A DNA stretch of 64,000 bases from Psychrobacter sp. PG1 (GCF_014897815.1 NZ_JABUZG010000038.1:101251-165250); one strand, 5' to 3'. Counted from the stretch's first letter, positions 28,431-39,058 are shown. Notes: generated by a model from the sequence alone, not told the origin. Numbers and translations are program-made.

Positions 28431-28556
28431 TTAGTTTCGTTACTGATCTCTATTAAGGGTTGGTAAAATTAATACTTCAAAGCATTGAACAAAGCCAGTA
28501 TCATAGCGGCATTGAAAAACCTTTACCTTATTTATTATAAACAAAAGGAAGATATA

Positions 28557-28907
28557 GTGTCGCAGGCTCAGACAACTATCACAGAAACACCTCATCTCAC
28601 AAAAGATCAGAACTCTGTATTAAAGATTCTTACGATCATGGGTTATTTAGAAGGTACGTCCTTCTTATTACTACTTTGCATCGCCATGCCGCTAAAGTAC
28701 ATGATGGGTATTGCAGAAGCGGTCACCTACATAGGGATGACTCATGGCGGATTGTTCATCGCGTATATTTTAATGCTGTTGATAGCCACCACCAAAATCA
28801 AAATGCCGCTTTGGGCGATGCCAGCAGGGGTACTCGGATCCTTTTTGCCCCTTGGTCCGTTTATATTCGATCATTTATTAAAAAAGAGCTTGAATAAAAA
28901 AGCTTAA
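28557..28907 (+). CDS. DUF3817 family small membrane protein
   Basis: The start is GTG at 28557, preceded by AAAGGAAG at good spacing, giving 116 aa. A TTG at 28485 in the same frame would add 24 residues but lacks a ribosome site. Three membrane helices are seen, with the family pattern GYLEGTSFLLLLCIAMPLKY and, later, GMTHGGLFIAYILML. DUF3817 proteins are integral inner-membrane proteins of unknown function, about 100 aa. Confidence 0.85.
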   Translation: MSQAQTTITETPHLTKDQNSVLKILTIMGYLEGTSFLLLLCIAMPLKYMMGIAEAVTYIGMTHGGLFIAYILMLLIATTKIKMPLWAMPAGVLGSFLPLGPFIFDHLLKKSLNKKA

Positions 28908-28999
28908 AATCCCTTCAAAGTAATGTCAAATGACTTACTGAATATGACGAACATTGGTGATTTTAAGATATAGCGCTATTTAAGCGCTAGATGGTATGT

Positions 29000-29049
29000 A
29001 TTAATGACTGATCATGATGGCTGATTATAGTTATTCGTCAGTCATTAAT
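29000..29049. terminator. inverted repeat between convergent genes
   Basis: ATTAATGACTGA (29000-29011) and TCAGTCATTAAT (29038-29049) are perfect 12-bp arms around a 26-nt loop. It lies between the DUF3817 gene and fhuB and may end both transcripts. Confidence 0.45.
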
Positions 29050-29061
29050 TTCCCACAAAAA

Positions 29062-31230
29062 CTATCCACTTACTGCGACTGGCACTTTACGAATCAGCCA
29101 TAAAAAGTACGCACCGCCAATGATAGCCGCAATCGTACCCGCAGGCAGCTCATAAGGGAAAATGATATAACGCCCAATCCAGTCTGCTATTATCATCACC
29201 CCTGCGCCTAACAAAGCCGCTAATGGCAATTGGCGCTCAAGCCTTACCGCACCGAGTGACGTCGCCAAATGTGGCACCATTAGACCAATGAAACTCAATG
29301 GCCCAACCGCAAGCGTACTGGCAGTACTTAGCGCCGCCACCAACACCAATAACGCGAGTGTCACTGGTGTCACTGCCACCCCTAAATTACGAGCGACCCC
29401 TGTACCCAAACCAAGCACTCTTAAGGGTTTGATAAGCAGTAAGCTGAGGGCAAATAAAATGAGGGCAATGCCGATAAGATACCACACGGTGCTAGGCTGA
29501 GCGCTATAAGTCGTTCCCGATAGCCAGCTAAGCATCGCTTCTAGGCGTGGATCGCCAGACAGCTTGACCATGTGCATCACCCCATCCATCATCGCGGCAA
29601 TACCGATACCGACCAGTAATAGATAGCCAGAACTTACCTTACGTGCCAGCCAAATAACCAGCAATAACACAGCCATCGCTCCTGATAATCCTGAGATTAA
29701 TAAAGTACCAGCTCCGGCAGATAGCCCTAAGCTTGGTAGCAGTAAAAACCCTAAGATAACCCCAAGCGCCGCGCCCGAGCTCACACCCAACACTTCTGGA
29801 CTTGCCATCGGGTTGCGGGTGAGTGTTTGCAATAACACACCAGCGATGGCCAACATCAGACCTGTTGCCGCAGCGCTCAAACTGCGCGGTAGCCGATACT
29901 GCTGGGTGATCGCCCAATCGGCACTTAGTCCCCAGCCACTGACGTCTTGGACAAAAAGACAGGCAAGTATGATTATCATTACCACGCCAATACCCCAGCG
30001 CCACCATGCCACAGGTGCATGCTTGCCCGTTAGCATCGGGGTTACTGTTTCTATCCGCTCACGGCGCTGACGCAAAATCAGCCAAATAATCAGTGGTGCA
30101 CCAAGAATACCCGTCATCGCCCCTGCTGGAATTTGCATATTTAGTATGGGTTCGAGTAATAAAGCAACATTGCTAGTCAGCCATAAAAGCAGCGCCCCTA
30201 AGACAAAGGCTGCAAGCAGACGTTTGCTAATAGAAGCAACTCCCAGCGCATTGACCAGACTGGCAGCGCCAAGACCGATAAAACCGATTAGACCAACTTC
30301 GCTAACCACCAAAGCGGTAACAACTGCCACAATAAGCACCACCAATGCACGGATACCGTTAATCGGCACGCCCAAGCGCTTGGCTTGTGAGTCATCGAGA
30401 CTCATCAAGGTTAATGGTTTTAACAAGGGTAGACAGACAACCGCCATCACGACGGCCGTTATCGCTAGCATCGTACTGGTATGCCAGCTATTCTGTGCCA
30501 AAAATCCCGCCGCCCACGACAGCATGCCATTACTACGTTCAGCAAAAAACAACACCAAAACATTGGCAACGGCGGCAAGTAGAATGTTTACCACCAAGCC
30601 TGCCAATATTAAAATGAGCGGATTAAAACGACTGGGTGCTGACAATACAAAGACCAGTCCCATGCTAATCAGCGCGCCGACAAAGGCCACATAAAGTCCG
30701 CCATAAATCGCTAAGCTTGGCAAAAACAAGGTCACAATGAGCATGGCCAATTGTGCACCAACGCCGATGCCCAATGTGGTGTCTGACGCTAATGGGTTTT
30801 TGACCAGCTGCTGTAGCAAAATACTGACAACCCCAAGCAGACCACCTGCCAATAGCGCCACTATGCTGGTCGCCACTATATGCAGCTGCGTCGCAAGACT
30901 GTTAATATCCAATTGCGAGCTTGGAATAAACAAATCACTGATTGGGCGTGTCCACTCCTGAGCGATTAATGCCCACGTGCTCCATACTGACAACACCACA
31001 AGGATAATCATTACTGCCCAGATGCGCCATGTATCTGCAAATACCGAAGGTGATTTCCGAGGTAATTTTGGTGCTGGATTGGGAGGTTTTTGCATGAGCT
31101 TGGAGTGTTGCTCTGATGGTGTTTTCAATGTGGGCGACTGAGACGCTGCAAGTGAAGTCATAGGTTTGACATAATCAGTAGTATTATTGGTATGAGAGTG
31201 ATGAGTCTGTGCGGCAGTATTAATAGTCAT
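29062..31230 (-). CDS. fhuB: ferric hydroxamate ABC transporter permease FhuB (two fused FecCD domains)
   Basis: FhuB forms the whole membrane channel for ferric hydroxamate siderophores. The 722-aa protein has a Ser/Thr/Pro-rich cytoplasmic lead of about 65 residues, then two homologous BtuC/FecCD-type permease halves of about 320 residues. Each half has about ten helices and a conserved PLASPEVLG-like turn: NPLASDTTLGIGVGAQLAML in the first and NPMASPEVLGVSSGAALGV in the second. GLIGFIGLGAASLV and PLSFIGLMVPHLA are the ATPase-contact loops. Its start overlaps the fhuD stop by 4 nt (ATGA). Confidence 0.93.
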   Translation of the reverse strand: MTINTAAQTHHSHTNNTTDYVKPMTSLAASQSPTLKTPSEQHSKLMQKPPNPAPKLPRKSPSVFADTWRIWAVMIILVVLSVWSTWALIAQEWTRPISDLFIPSSQLDINSLATQLHIVATSIVALLAGGLLGVVSILLQQLVKNPLASDTTLGIGVGAQLAMLIVTLFLPSLAIYGGLYVAFVGALISMGLVFVLSAPSRFNPLILILAGLVVNILLAAVANVLVLFFAERSNGMLSWAAGFLAQNSWHTSTMLAITAVVMAVVCLPLLKPLTLMSLDDSQAKRLGVPINGIRALVVLIVAVVTALVVSEVGLIGFIGLGAASLVNALGVASISKRLLAAFVLGALLLWLTSNVALLLEPILNMQIPAGAMTGILGAPLIIWLILRQRRERIETVTPMLTGKHAPVAWWRWGIGVVMIIILACLFVQDVSGWGLSADWAITQQYRLPRSLSAAATGLMLAIAGVLLQTLTRNPMASPEVLGVSSGAALGVILGFLLLPSLGLSAGAGTLLISGLSGAMAVLLLVIWLARKVSSGYLLLVGIGIAAMMDGVMHMVKLSGDPRLEAMLSWLSGTTYSAQPSTVWYLIGIALILFALSLLLIKPLRVLGLGTGVARNLGVAVTPVTLALLVLVAALSTASTLAVGPLSFIGLMVPHLATSLGAVRLERQLPLAALLGAGVMIIADWIGRYIIFPYELPAGTIAAIIGGAYFLWLIRKVPVAVSG

Positions 31231-32234
31231 GATGCTGCCCCACCTTTTAATGTCACTATTGATAAATTATTTGCCAAGCCGACCAGTGACGACATGCCAC
31301 CATAAATCCATATGGGTGGCAGCTCACCCACGCAGCGCTCATCGCCATAGCCTAGACGCTGCCAAACCAAACTGTCTTTAATCTCAGCTCGGGTTATCGG
31401 GCTTAAAGGGTCGATGATTAATAGGCAGGTCTCATTATCCAATTGAGCCAAGTCGCCCATTCGAATGGGGACAAACCCCCATTGATTGCCTTTGCCTAAT
31501 ACATCAAGCCCTTTGCCCATCTGACTTAGCACGGGCTGAAACAAACTATTTTTGACATACATACGCATGTTATTGGCATCAGCAAACTGCACAACGGCAA
31601 ATCTCTTTACTTTTGGATAGCGCTGATGCAGACGCTCACTTGCCAGTTTGATATCTGTCTGACTTTTTTTAATATAGCTTTCAGCCAAGGCTGGTTCATC
31701 AATTAGCTGTCCCAACTGACGAGTTGGCTCAGTATAATCTGCCCAAGTTGCAGTATCACCTTTAGCGGCGAACATGACTGACTCAGAGGGCACATCTCCA
31801 TAGAGATTGCGGGCATGCTCATAAAAAAAGTTATCGACGACCAAATCGACAGGCAATTGGGCAACCAATTCCGCATTAGGCTGATAGCGAATACCCAAAT
31901 CAATGATTGAGGCTGGCAATTCAGGCGTACCTACCCATCTGTCCCACACCCTCACATCACCCGTCGCTATCGGGGGGTAACCCATGGCGGTCAAGGTTGC
32001 CGCATTGCCCCAATCAGGTGAGACTATATTGATGTCAGCGTTATCTGCATTGCCCACTTGAGCATCTTTTTGCGCCGTTATTGGTTGGTGACAGGCGGTC
32101 AGTGTTAAGCTTGCTATAAGCGGCAACCACTTATATTTACTGATATTGAGATTTGAGCCAGCTTTTATGGAAGGTTTTATGAAAGATTTTATGGCTATTA
32201 AAGAGAACAGAGCTTTATAAAGAGCAGGAAACAT
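31227..32234 (-). CDS. fhuD: ferric hydroxamate-binding lipoprotein FhuD
   Basis: This is the periplasmic receptor that passes ferric hydroxamates to FhuBC. The protein is 335 aa. It has an unusually long n-region of about 35 residues before the lipoprotein signal LIASLTLTAC, so an internal start is possible. The mature part fits the helical-backbone class III fold: VSPDWGNAATLTAMGYPPIA near the start and GKGNQWGFVPIRMGDLAQLD later. Gene order and the 4-nt overlap with fhuB support the name. Confidence 0.88.
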   Translation of the reverse strand: MFPALYKALFSLIAIKSFIKPSIKAGSNLNISKYKWLPLIASLTLTACHQPITAQKDAQVGNADNADINIVSPDWGNAATLTAMGYPPIATGDVRVWDRWVGTPELPASIIDLGIRYQPNAELVAQLPVDLVVDNFFYEHARNLYGDVPSESVMFAAKGDTATWADYTEPTRQLGQLIDEPALAESYIKKSQTDIKLASERLHQRYPKVKRFAVVQFADANNMRMYVKNSLFQPVLSQMGKGLDVLGKGNQWGFVPIRMGDLAQLDNETCLLIIDPLSPITRAEIKDSLVWQRLGYGDERCVGELPPIWIYGGMSSLVGLANNLSIVTLKGGAAS

Positions 32235-32387
32235 AGCGGCCTATCTTTTGCGCGAATAAGAGAAAATAAGAAATGAAAAAGATGAGGCAAATACTAGGGC
32301 ATGCCCTCATTTTAAAAATGGTTATAAAAATTTAACCCTTTTTAGCCTACTTATTCATTTTCGTTCAGATTGATGATATGCCCTATA

Positions 32388-33167
32388 CTAAGCAACGGCG
32401 ACTGGCTGCCCCGTTATAGGATGACTAAGCAGCTGCATATCGACGTTAAAAATCTTGTGCAATACTGTCGGTTGCATGGTGCTGCCGATATCACCGTTAT
32501 GGCAAATACGACCGTTTTTTAAGGCGATAACTCGATCGGCATACTGCGCGGCCAAATTAATATCATGCAAAATAATAACCACACTCAAGCCCTGCTCATC
32601 CACCAAACGACGTATAAGCTGGATAACTTCAAGCTGATAGTGCATATCAAGCGCGGCTAATGGCTCATCAAGTAATAAATATCTGGTGTCTTGTGCCAGA
32701 CACATAGCAAGCCAAACGCGAGCGCGCTCGCCACCTGAAAGCGTGGCCGTAATGCGGTCAGCGAACGCCTCTGTTTGGGTGATGCGCATGGCTTCTATTA
32801 CTTTATCTTTGTCTATTTGGTTGGGCTTTTGCAGCCATTTTTGATGCGGATAACGTCCTAACATGACCAGCTCACGTACTGAAAACCCAGCGGCTTCTGG
32901 TAGTTGCTGTGGCAAATATGCCATTTGTCGCGCCAGCGCTTTGCTACTGTAATCACTGATACGGCGCTCATCCAAGCTGATACTACCGCCATTACTTATC
33001 ATCTCGCCTGCCAGCGCTTTGATTAAAGTCGATTTTCCTGAACCATTATGTCCAACCAAAGCGACCAATTGGTTGCTATCAATCTCACAGCTTACATTGT
33101 CTAGTAAGGTATTACCTTGGCGACTGATGGTCAATTGGTTTGCACGTAACATATCTGTACTCATCAT
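32388..33167 (-). CDS. fhuC: ferric hydroxamate ABC transporter ATPase FhuC
   Basis: FhuC is the ATPase of the siderophore importer, first in the fhuCDB operon, 259 aa. Walker A is GHNGSGKS (39-46), signature LSGGE (143-147), and Walker B YLLLDEP (about 163-169) with ALDMHYQ following. The H-loop is ILHDINLAAQYADRV. Two ATG codons lie in tandem at 33167 and 33164. A Fur-box-like site lies 60-78 bp upstream. A 153-bp gap separates it from fhuD. Confidence 0.94.
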   Translation of the reverse strand: MMSTDMLRANQLTISRQGNTLLDNVSCEIDSNQLVALVGHNGSGKSTLIKALAGEMISNGGSISLDERRISDYSSKALARQMAYLPQQLPEAAGFSVRELVMLGRYPHQKWLQKPNQIDKDKVIEAMRITQTEAFADRITATLSGGERARVWLAMCLAQDTRYLLLDEPLAALDMHYQLEVIQLIRRLVDEQGLSVVIILHDINLAAQYADRVIALKNGRICHNGDIGSTMQPTVLHKIFNVDMQLLSHPITGQPVAVA

Positions 33168-33226
33168 TAATTTAAATCGTTGTATTTATATTGGACAGCC
33201 AATAAAAACCGATTTTACTCGTAAAC

Positions 33227-33245
33227 GATAATAAAAACAATTATC
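33227..33245 (-). promoter_or_regulatory. Fur box upstream of fhuCDB
   Basis: GATAATAAAAACAATTATC matches 15 of 19 positions of the consensus GATAATGATAATCATTATC, with both outer hexamers intact. The position upstream of a siderophore uptake operon supports iron repression by Fur. Confidence 0.75.
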
Positions 33246-33689
33246 ATTAACTTAAAATATTATTCTTTTTGTTCCCGCTCGCTGTTGCTTGTAAGTATAT
33301 ATACGACCGATTTTCTTTTATCTGTGACACGCAACCCTTAAATACAAGCATTATTCTTTATCACCTTTATCATTTTTGAACTCGCACAAACCATTACTCA
33401 TATCAATGAAGAACACTTCGATGAGTTGAGATAAGCTGATTGGTTTTTTAGTGTTTTTTATTTCTTTAACCACCAAAGAGCTATCTAGTACCAACGTCAG
33501 TAACGGCTATCTATGCCGAAGCGATGGCTGTACAAGTATTATTAAAAGACACAAAAAAACGTCTGCTCAATCTCTTGAACAAACGTTTTTAATCCCACAT
33601 ACAGCACCTACTACTCAACTTAGCGAGCTGCAAATCTGGTATATCGTGCTCCACATCCATCAGCTTGTCTTAGATAATTGCAAGGGTAT
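33246..33689. other. intergenic region between fhuC and nhaC
   Basis: No gene is supported; an 83-codon plus-strand frame here lacks protein-like composition. An imperfect hairpin with outer arms AAAAACGT (33555-33562) and ACGTTTTT (33583-33590) may terminate transcripts. Confidence 0.5.
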
Positions 33690-33738
33690 AAATAAAAACT
33701 AGGGCTTGTTATGTTGTCTTAGAAGACACAAGCCCTAG
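33690..33738 (-). terminator. rho-independent terminator of nhaC
   Basis: CTAGGGCTTGT (33699-33709) and ACAAGCCCTAG (33728-33738) form an 11-bp stem, with further internal pairing. Read on the minus strand it is followed by TTTTTATTT, directly downstream of the nhaC stop. Confidence 0.85.
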
Positions 33739-33776
33739 CGTTTTAATGCAGAATTTAGAGACAAAAGTTTTTTAGG

Positions 33777-35165
33777 TCACTGACTCTTGAGTCGGCTGAT
33801 GGTAATTCCCGTAAAGCCAAACAATATCGTTAGTAACAGCGATAAATAACAGAAGAACGCATAAGGCAGATAATCAAGCACGGGCACGCCTAATGCTTGG
33901 CTGATAAACACGCCGCACACACTCCAAGGCACTAGAGGATTGATGACCGTACCTGCATCTTCAATGGTACGAGACAGATTCTTAGGATGTAAATTCAAAC
34001 GCTCAAACGTTGGACGAAAGGCAGTACCAGATAATAAAATACTCAAATACTGCTCGCCAATAAGCACGTTAATACTCAGAGCAGACATGGCAGCGGCAAA
34101 TATGGCGCGTCCTGATGTAGTCAATGTGTCTTTAATCCCTGATAACAGTGCTGGCAAAATACCCAATGCTGTGAGCAAGCCACCAAGACTGAGTGCCAAT
34201 ATCACAATCGCTTGAGTGAAGAACATACTCTGCACACCGCCGCGCGATAGCATACCACCGACTTCACCCAGCTCTAACGATTCAGCGGGTGCATAGCCTG
34301 CAAATAAATAGCCGCCTAATTGTCCAAAGCTCGGCGAGCTGTGCAAATAAGTAATAATCAATGCTGCCACAATGGTACAGATAATCGTATAAATGGCATT
34401 GACACGAAAAACCGCCAACCCAACCAGTACCACAAATGGCAATACCGCATAACCATGTACCAAACCACTTTCAATTAACTGACCTTGCAATACGGTTACT
34501 TGACTCAAGTCAGAGCCTGCAGTCTGCCCAGAAAAAAACCAAAAAATAATGACCGTGAGTATCCACGCTGGTACCGTGGTATACATCATATTGCGAATAT
34601 GCTCAAACAAATCAATACCCACCACCGATGAAGCAATGGTACAGGTGTCTGATAACGGCGACATTTTATCACCGAAAAACGCCCCTGAAACCACAGCACC
34701 AGCCGCAATCGCCACGTTGGCATCAAAGGCATTACTCATACCAATAAAAGCCACGCCCAATGTCGCCGCGGTGGTCAAACTACTGCCCAAGGCAATACCA
34801 ATAATGGAGGTCAATACAAAGGCTGAAATGTAATAATACTCTGGCGATATCAACTGAAAACCAAAATACATCAGCGTTGGAATAGCACCAGACATCATTA
34901 AAGCGGCGACCATCAAACCAATAAAGAAGAATAGATAGATCGCACCGATACCACGCATGACACCCGATGCCATTTGCGCTTGCATGTCATCAAAGGTCAA
35001 GCCTTTAAACAGACCAATGCCCAGCAAGACACAAATAGCGAGTATCAATGATAAATGCGGTACCCAGCCAAAACCTATCATGGTAACACCCATAATAGCG
35101 ATGACAATGGCAGAAATCATAAATGCCAGTTGAGGTGAAATTTGGGTTAATATTTTTGGAGGCAT
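33777..35165 (-). CDS. nhaC: NhaC-family Na+/H+ antiporter
   Basis: This inner-membrane secondary transporter of 462 aa has about eleven hydrophobic segments. The family signature GAFFGDKMSPLSDTCTIASS (about residue 160) and the C-terminal PLVPWSVCGVFISQALGVP motif are present. It probably exchanges sodium, or malate/lactate with sodium, for protons; the substrate cannot be settled from sequence. The start at ATG 35165 was chosen because AAGGAT lies upstream; a GTG one codon earlier is less likely. It ends at a clear terminator. Confidence 0.88.
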   Translation of the reverse strand: MPPKILTQISPQLAFMISAIVIAIMGVTMIGFGWVPHLSLILAICVLLGIGLFKGLTFDDMQAQMASGVMRGIGAIYLFFFIGLMVAALMMSGAIPTLMYFGFQLISPEYYYISAFVLTSIIGIALGSSLTTAATLGVAFIGMSNAFDANVAIAAGAVVSGAFFGDKMSPLSDTCTIASSVVGIDLFEHIRNMMYTTVPAWILTVIIFWFFSGQTAGSDLSQVTVLQGQLIESGLVHGYAVLPFVVLVGLAVFRVNAIYTIICTIVAALIITYLHSSPSFGQLGGYLFAGYAPAESLELGEVGGMLSRGGVQSMFFTQAIVILALSLGGLLTALGILPALLSGIKDTLTTSGRAIFAAAMSALSINVLIGEQYLSILLSGTAFRPTFERLNLHPKNLSRTIEDAGTVINPLVPWSVCGVFISQALGVPVLDYLPYAFFCYLSLLLTILFGFTGITISRLKSQ

Positions 35166-35257
35166 CACACATCCTTAGCTTGCCAGTCAAATCTGGCGTT
35201 AGGGTTGGCTTTGAGTCGGACAAGTTTAATGAGTTGCAATAGCGATTGCTACCCTCA

Positions 35258-35599
35258 TTATTGATCCAACAGACTATCGGTCTTAGCTGCCATGACAAAA
35301 TCATTGCGATGCAGACCTTTAATGCTGTGTGACCACCACGTAACCGTCACCTTGCCCCACTCTACCAGTATGCCAGGATGATGCCCTTCTGCTTCGGCGA
35401 TGTCTGCTAATTGATTGGCAAACTCCATCGCCTTGACGAAGTTTTTGAATTTATATTGACGTTGTAATTGCTTAATGCCATCAACCTCGATCAATGACCA
35501 ATCTGGAATTTGATGTAATAGCTCTTGTGCTTCGATGTCGCTGACCGTTGGCGCGCCAATGCGGCAGGCCTCACAGCTGGCTTGTGATAATGTCGTCAT
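35258..35599 (-). CDS. phhB: pterin-4a-carbinolamine dehydratase PhhB
   Basis: PhhB dehydrates the 4a-hydroxytetrahydrobiopterin made by phenylalanine hydroxylase so the pterin can be recycled. The protein is 113 aa. The active-site region [20 protein letters not shown] has the paired histidines (HHP), and the C-terminal [15 protein letters not shown] is typical. It lies downstream of phhA on the same strand, 126 bp away. Confidence 0.94.
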   Translation of the reverse strand: MTTLSQASCEACRIGAPTVSDIEAQELLHQIPDWSLIEVDGIKQLQRQYKFKNFVKAMEFANQLADIAEAEGHHPGILVEWGKVTVTWWSHSIKGLHRNDFVMAAKTDSLLDQ

Positions 35600-35725
35600 T
35601 ATAATGTCCTTTTATGTTAACTATTCATTTTTTTAATACTGTTATGTTTAATACAGTTACGTCCATGTTGACGCTGTCATTTACGGCTACATCATTCAAA
35701 TGATGCCGTTTGTCTTAACCATGCA

Positions 35726-36682
35726 TTAGGCGTTTTTTACTGCATAACTAGGCTCGAACAATCCTAGTGACATGGCTTGTTTGACCATTCCCATGATATC
35801 GCTATTGACGATATCAAATAATGTATCCAAATCATCAATGACATAATAAATCGGCTGGATATGATCGATACGATAAGGGGTACGTAACACATCAAGCAAG
35901 TCAAACGCTCGGTGCTCTGGTTGATTTTGCGGTTGATGTTGAGGTTCGGCTTGCTGCTCAGAATCAGCATTGAGCGCATAAACTGTCTCAGACGGTGAGC
36001 TTAAGATGCCGCCGCCATAGATTCTACGGTTATCTTGTGTCTTTCCAACCAAACCAAACTCGATGGTAAACCAATAGAGCCGTGCCAAAAACCACCGTTC
36101 TTCTTTAGTGGCATTAAGACCCAACTTGCCATAAGTTTCATTGAACGTCGCAAAGGCAGGATGGGTCAAAAGCGGACAATGTCCAACGATTTCATGAAAA
36201 ATATCAGGCTCTTCGATATAGTCCATATCATCAAATCGACGGATAAAAGTTGCCACCGGAAAGGATTTATTGGCAAGCAAGTTAAAAAACTTACCAAAAC
36301 TGATTAATGCAGGGACAGCGGCAGTTTGCCAGCCAGTGGTGGCTTGCAATACTGCATCAATATCTTGCAGCTGCGGAATACGCGTAGCGGGCAAATTCAG
36401 TTTTTTTAAACCATCTAGATAAGCTGAGCAGGCACGGTTGGGTATTTGCTCGGCTTGACGCTCAAGCAATGCCTGCCACATACCATTTTCATCATCACTA
36501 TAGTGAATATGACCATGGCTATCTGGCTGATGCGACACGTAAGGTTGTTTCTTAGGCATAGAATCCTGCTTTTTATGAGCAGAATCATCGTGACTGGCAG
36601 CATCAGTGCCTAGCGTTTTGCAAGCAACGCTGTTGGCACCGATAGCTTTATTAACAGAATTCGTATGTGGTAGGCGTTCCAT
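35726..36682 (-). CDS. phhA: phenylalanine 4-hydroxylase PhhA
   Basis: This non-haem iron, pterin-dependent monooxygenase converts L-phenylalanine to L-tyrosine, the first step of the catabolic cluster. The protein is 318 aa. The iron ligands are visible: H163 and H168 in FHEIVGHCPLLTHPAF and E208 in YWFTIEFGLV. The pterin region QDNRRIYGGGILSSPSE follows. The first 45 residues are an extra Ser/His/Lys-rich tail before the start of the catalytic domain (bacterial enzymes are usually about 260-300 aa). AAGGA lies upstream of the ATG. Confidence 0.95.
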   Translation of the reverse strand: MERLPHTNSVNKAIGANSVACKTLGTDAASHDDSAHKKQDSMPKKQPYVSHQPDSHGHIHYSDDENGMWQALLERQAEQIPNRACSAYLDGLKKLNLPATRIPQLQDIDAVLQATTGWQTAAVPALISFGKFFNLLANKSFPVATFIRRFDDMDYIEEPDIFHEIVGHCPLLTHPAFATFNETYGKLGLNATKEERWFLARLYWFTIEFGLVGKTQDNRRIYGGGILSSPSETVYALNADSEQQAEPQHQPQNQPEHRAFDLLDVLRTPYRIDHIQPIYYVIDDLDTLFDIVNSDIMGMVKQAMSLGLFEPSYAVKNA

Positions 36683-36882
36683 GCCTGTATTCCTTTTATT
36701 GCCATTGGCACTCTAAATGGCACTCTGAATTTTTGCTATTCGTTTTCAATCATGACTGAACCATAGCTCAGTCATCGCATTGAACACACGGCATTACAGA
36801 GCGCAGTGGTTATTAGGGACAAGACAAACTCCTTTTGCCCTGCCCGTTTATTTTATGGATTTTTCCCTAAATGTAGAGGCGC

Positions 36883-37983
36883 TTACGGTGTTTCAGTTTC
36901 TGGCTGACCAACCGTGCCACGACGGACTTGATCGCGCTCGATGGATTCAAATAGGGCTTTGAAATTACCTTCACCAAAGCCATCTTCGTAATCACCTTTA
37001 CGCTGGATAAACTCGAAGAAGACAGGGCTACCTAAGATAGTTTCAGAGAAAATTTGTAGCAGCAGACGCGGTGTTCCGCCTTCAGTGGTGCCATCTAACA
37101 AGATACCGCGCATCTGTAGCTCAGAGACATTTTCGCCATGATTTGGTAGACGCTCACTCAGCATTTCATAGTAAGTCGCGGTTGGAGCAGTCATGAGCGG
37201 GATACCCGCTGCTTTTAATTTATCAATGCTGGCAAACAAATCATCGCTGGCTAAAGCAATGTGCTGAATACCTTCACCGTTGAAGTGCATCAAGTATTCT
37301 TCAATTTGACCGCCGCCCTGCTTTGACTCTTCGTTCAATGGAATACGGATTTTGCCATCAGGCGCTGTCATGGCTTTACTGGTCAAACCCGTATATTCAC
37401 CTTTGATGTCAAAAAAGCGGATTTCGCGGAAATTAAAGATGCGCTCATAAAAGTTTGCCCAATAGGCCATACGACCACGGTAGACGTTATGGGTTAAATG
37501 GTCGATGACTTTAAAACCATGCCCGACAGGACGACGGTCTACATCAGCAAAAAACTCGAAATCGACGTCATAAATAGACTCACCATCTTTATAACGATCG
37601 ATTAGGTAAATCAGTGAGCCACCGATACCCTTAATAGCAGGCAAGCGCAGCTCCATCACACCAGTGGGTACGTCTACTGGCTGCGCGCCCATTTCGATGG
37701 CACGCTCATAAGCTTTTTTGGAATTCTGCACACGAAAACCCATGCTACAAGCACCAGCACCATGCTCTTCAACGAAATAGCTGGCTTCGCTTTTTGGTTC
37801 ACGATTTAGAATAAGATTGATGTCACCTTGACGGTATAGCGCTACATCTTTTGAGCGATGGTTAGCGACATGGGCAAAGCCAAGCTGTTTGAACAATGCG
37901 TCGACCGCATCTGGTTGAGGTGAGGCGAATTCAACAAAATCAAACCCATTCAGGCTCATTGGGTTGTCAAATAAATCTGCCAT
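36883..37983 (-). CDS. hpd: 4-hydroxyphenylpyruvate dioxygenase
   Basis: This enzyme converts 4-hydroxyphenylpyruvate to homogentisate. The start at 37983 is favoured by AAGGAT upstream and gives 366 aa; the frame is open 7 codons further. The two VOC-fold domains are clear. The Fe(II) ligands are H162 ([10 protein letters not shown]), H241 ([13 protein letters not shown]) and E324 ([11 protein letters not shown]). The C-terminal [18 protein letters not shown] gate helix is present. It is divergently transcribed from a LysR gene 145 bp away, which probably controls it. Confidence 0.96.
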   Translation of the reverse strand: MADLFDNPMSLNGFDFVEFASPQPDAVDALFKQLGFAHVANHRSKDVALYRQGDINLILNREPKSEASYFVEEHGAGACSMGFRVQNSKKAYERAIEMGAQPVDVPTGVMELRLPAIKGIGGSLIYLIDRYKDGESIYDVDFEFFADVDRRPVGHGFKVIDHLTHNVYRGRMAYWANFYERIFNFREIRFFDIKGEYTGLTSKAMTAPDGKIRIPLNEESKQGGGQIEEYLMHFNGEGIQHIALASDDLFASIDKLKAAGIPLMTAPTATYYEMLSERLPNHGENVSELQMRGILLDGTTEGGTPRLLLQIFSETILGSPVFFEFIQRKGDYEDGFGEGNFKALFESIERDQVRRGTVGQPETETP

Positions 37984-38128
37984 TGTAATCATCCTTAATT
38001 TCAATTGGTGGTAAAAATGCGATAAAAAATGTCTTCAATCAATAATTCTTATTGACGATGTATTTATATTAGATTAGGTTTATTTATAAGACTAATTGTT
38101 TTTTATAATTTATTTATCAGGTTTACTT

Positions 38129-39058
38129 ATGAATATCAGCATTCGCCAATTAACCGCTTTTATCCAAGTCGCTGACAATGGCAGTTTTACCCGTGCCAGC
38201 GATCAGATGCATTTGACCCAATCTGCCGTTAGCGGCTTGATTAAAGAGCTAGAGTCCAGCCTCGGTATTGTGCTGTTCGACCGTACTACCCGCCAGCTGT
38301 CTTTGTCGGTAGTAGGACGGCATTTATTGCCGCAAGCACGGCGTATCTTGAATGAGATGCAGCTGTTTGAAAATGAGGCGAGCAGTTTAACAAGCTTGGC
38401 ACAGGGTCAAGTACGGCTTGCTGTCTCGCAGTTTGCAGCCTCCTCTATGCCAGCGGTCATCGCCCAGTTTTCCAAACAATACCCCGAGATTGGCGTATCG
38501 TTATTAGATTGTTCGGCAGAAAACTTACTCAGACATATTCAGGACATTGAAGTAGATTTGGGTGTCGGTACTGAGCTTGGATTTATGGAGGCTGAGGACG
38601 ACATCAATGCTGATTTGTTATATCAGCTACCATTTTGTGTGGTGATGCCTGACAACCATGCGCTGGCACAAAAACATGAAATAACGTGGCAGGATTTATT
38701 AGACATTCCGCTCATCACGCTGCAAGGCCCTTTCATTGAACAAGTGACAGCCGAGTTGGATGACCAGATCGCTAGCCATATCCAACAGGCACGTTACAAG
38801 GTCAATTTTATGTCCACCGCGCTTGAGATGACCCGTCAAGGCTTCGGCATTACCTTATGTTTGCCCTACATGCCCGAAGTCATCGACTGGGTTAGCGCCA
38901 ATGGCTTACAAATGAGGCCGCTGGCACAACCCGTTAAAATGCGGCAGTTTTTTATCTATCAGCGTTCTTCTCGTGCGTTATCGCCTGCTACCATTGCTTT
39001 CAAAGACTTCTTGCAGAGCTATTTTTCCAGTCATTTTAATGACTTACAGCATACTTAA
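38129..39058 (+). CDS. LysR-family transcriptional regulator
   Basis: The 309-aa regulator starts at ATG 38129; an in-frame TTG at 38096 would add 11 hydrophobic residues without a ribosome site. The winged helix-turn-helix occupies residues 1-60 (IRQLTAFIQVADNGSFTRAS, then LTQSAVSGLIKELE). The effector domain follows (QVRLAVSQFAASSMPAVIAQ onward). Its divergent position next to hpd and upstream of the aminotransferase suggests control of tyrosine/homogentisate catabolism with an aromatic intermediate as effector; this is inference. Confidence 0.92.
   Translation: MNISIRQLTAFIQVADNGSFTRASDQMHLTQSAVSGLIKELESSLGIVLFDRTTRQLSLSVVGRHLLPQARRILNEMQLFENEASSLTSLAQGQVRLAVSQFAASSMPAVIAQFSKQYPEIGVSLLDCSAENLLRHIQDIEVDLGVGTELGFMEAEDDINADLLYQLPFCVVMPDNHALAQKHEITWQDLLDIPLITLQGPFIEQVTAELDDQIASHIQQARYKVNFMSTALEMTRQGFGITLCLPYMPEVIDWVSANGLQMRPLAQPVKMRQFFIYQRSSRALSPATIAFKDFLQSYFSSHFNDLQHT

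Noticed and set aside
33451..33702. 83-codon plus-strand gene between fhuC and nhaC
   Set aside because: No ribosome site, poor amino-acid composition, and it overlaps the two terminator hairpins.
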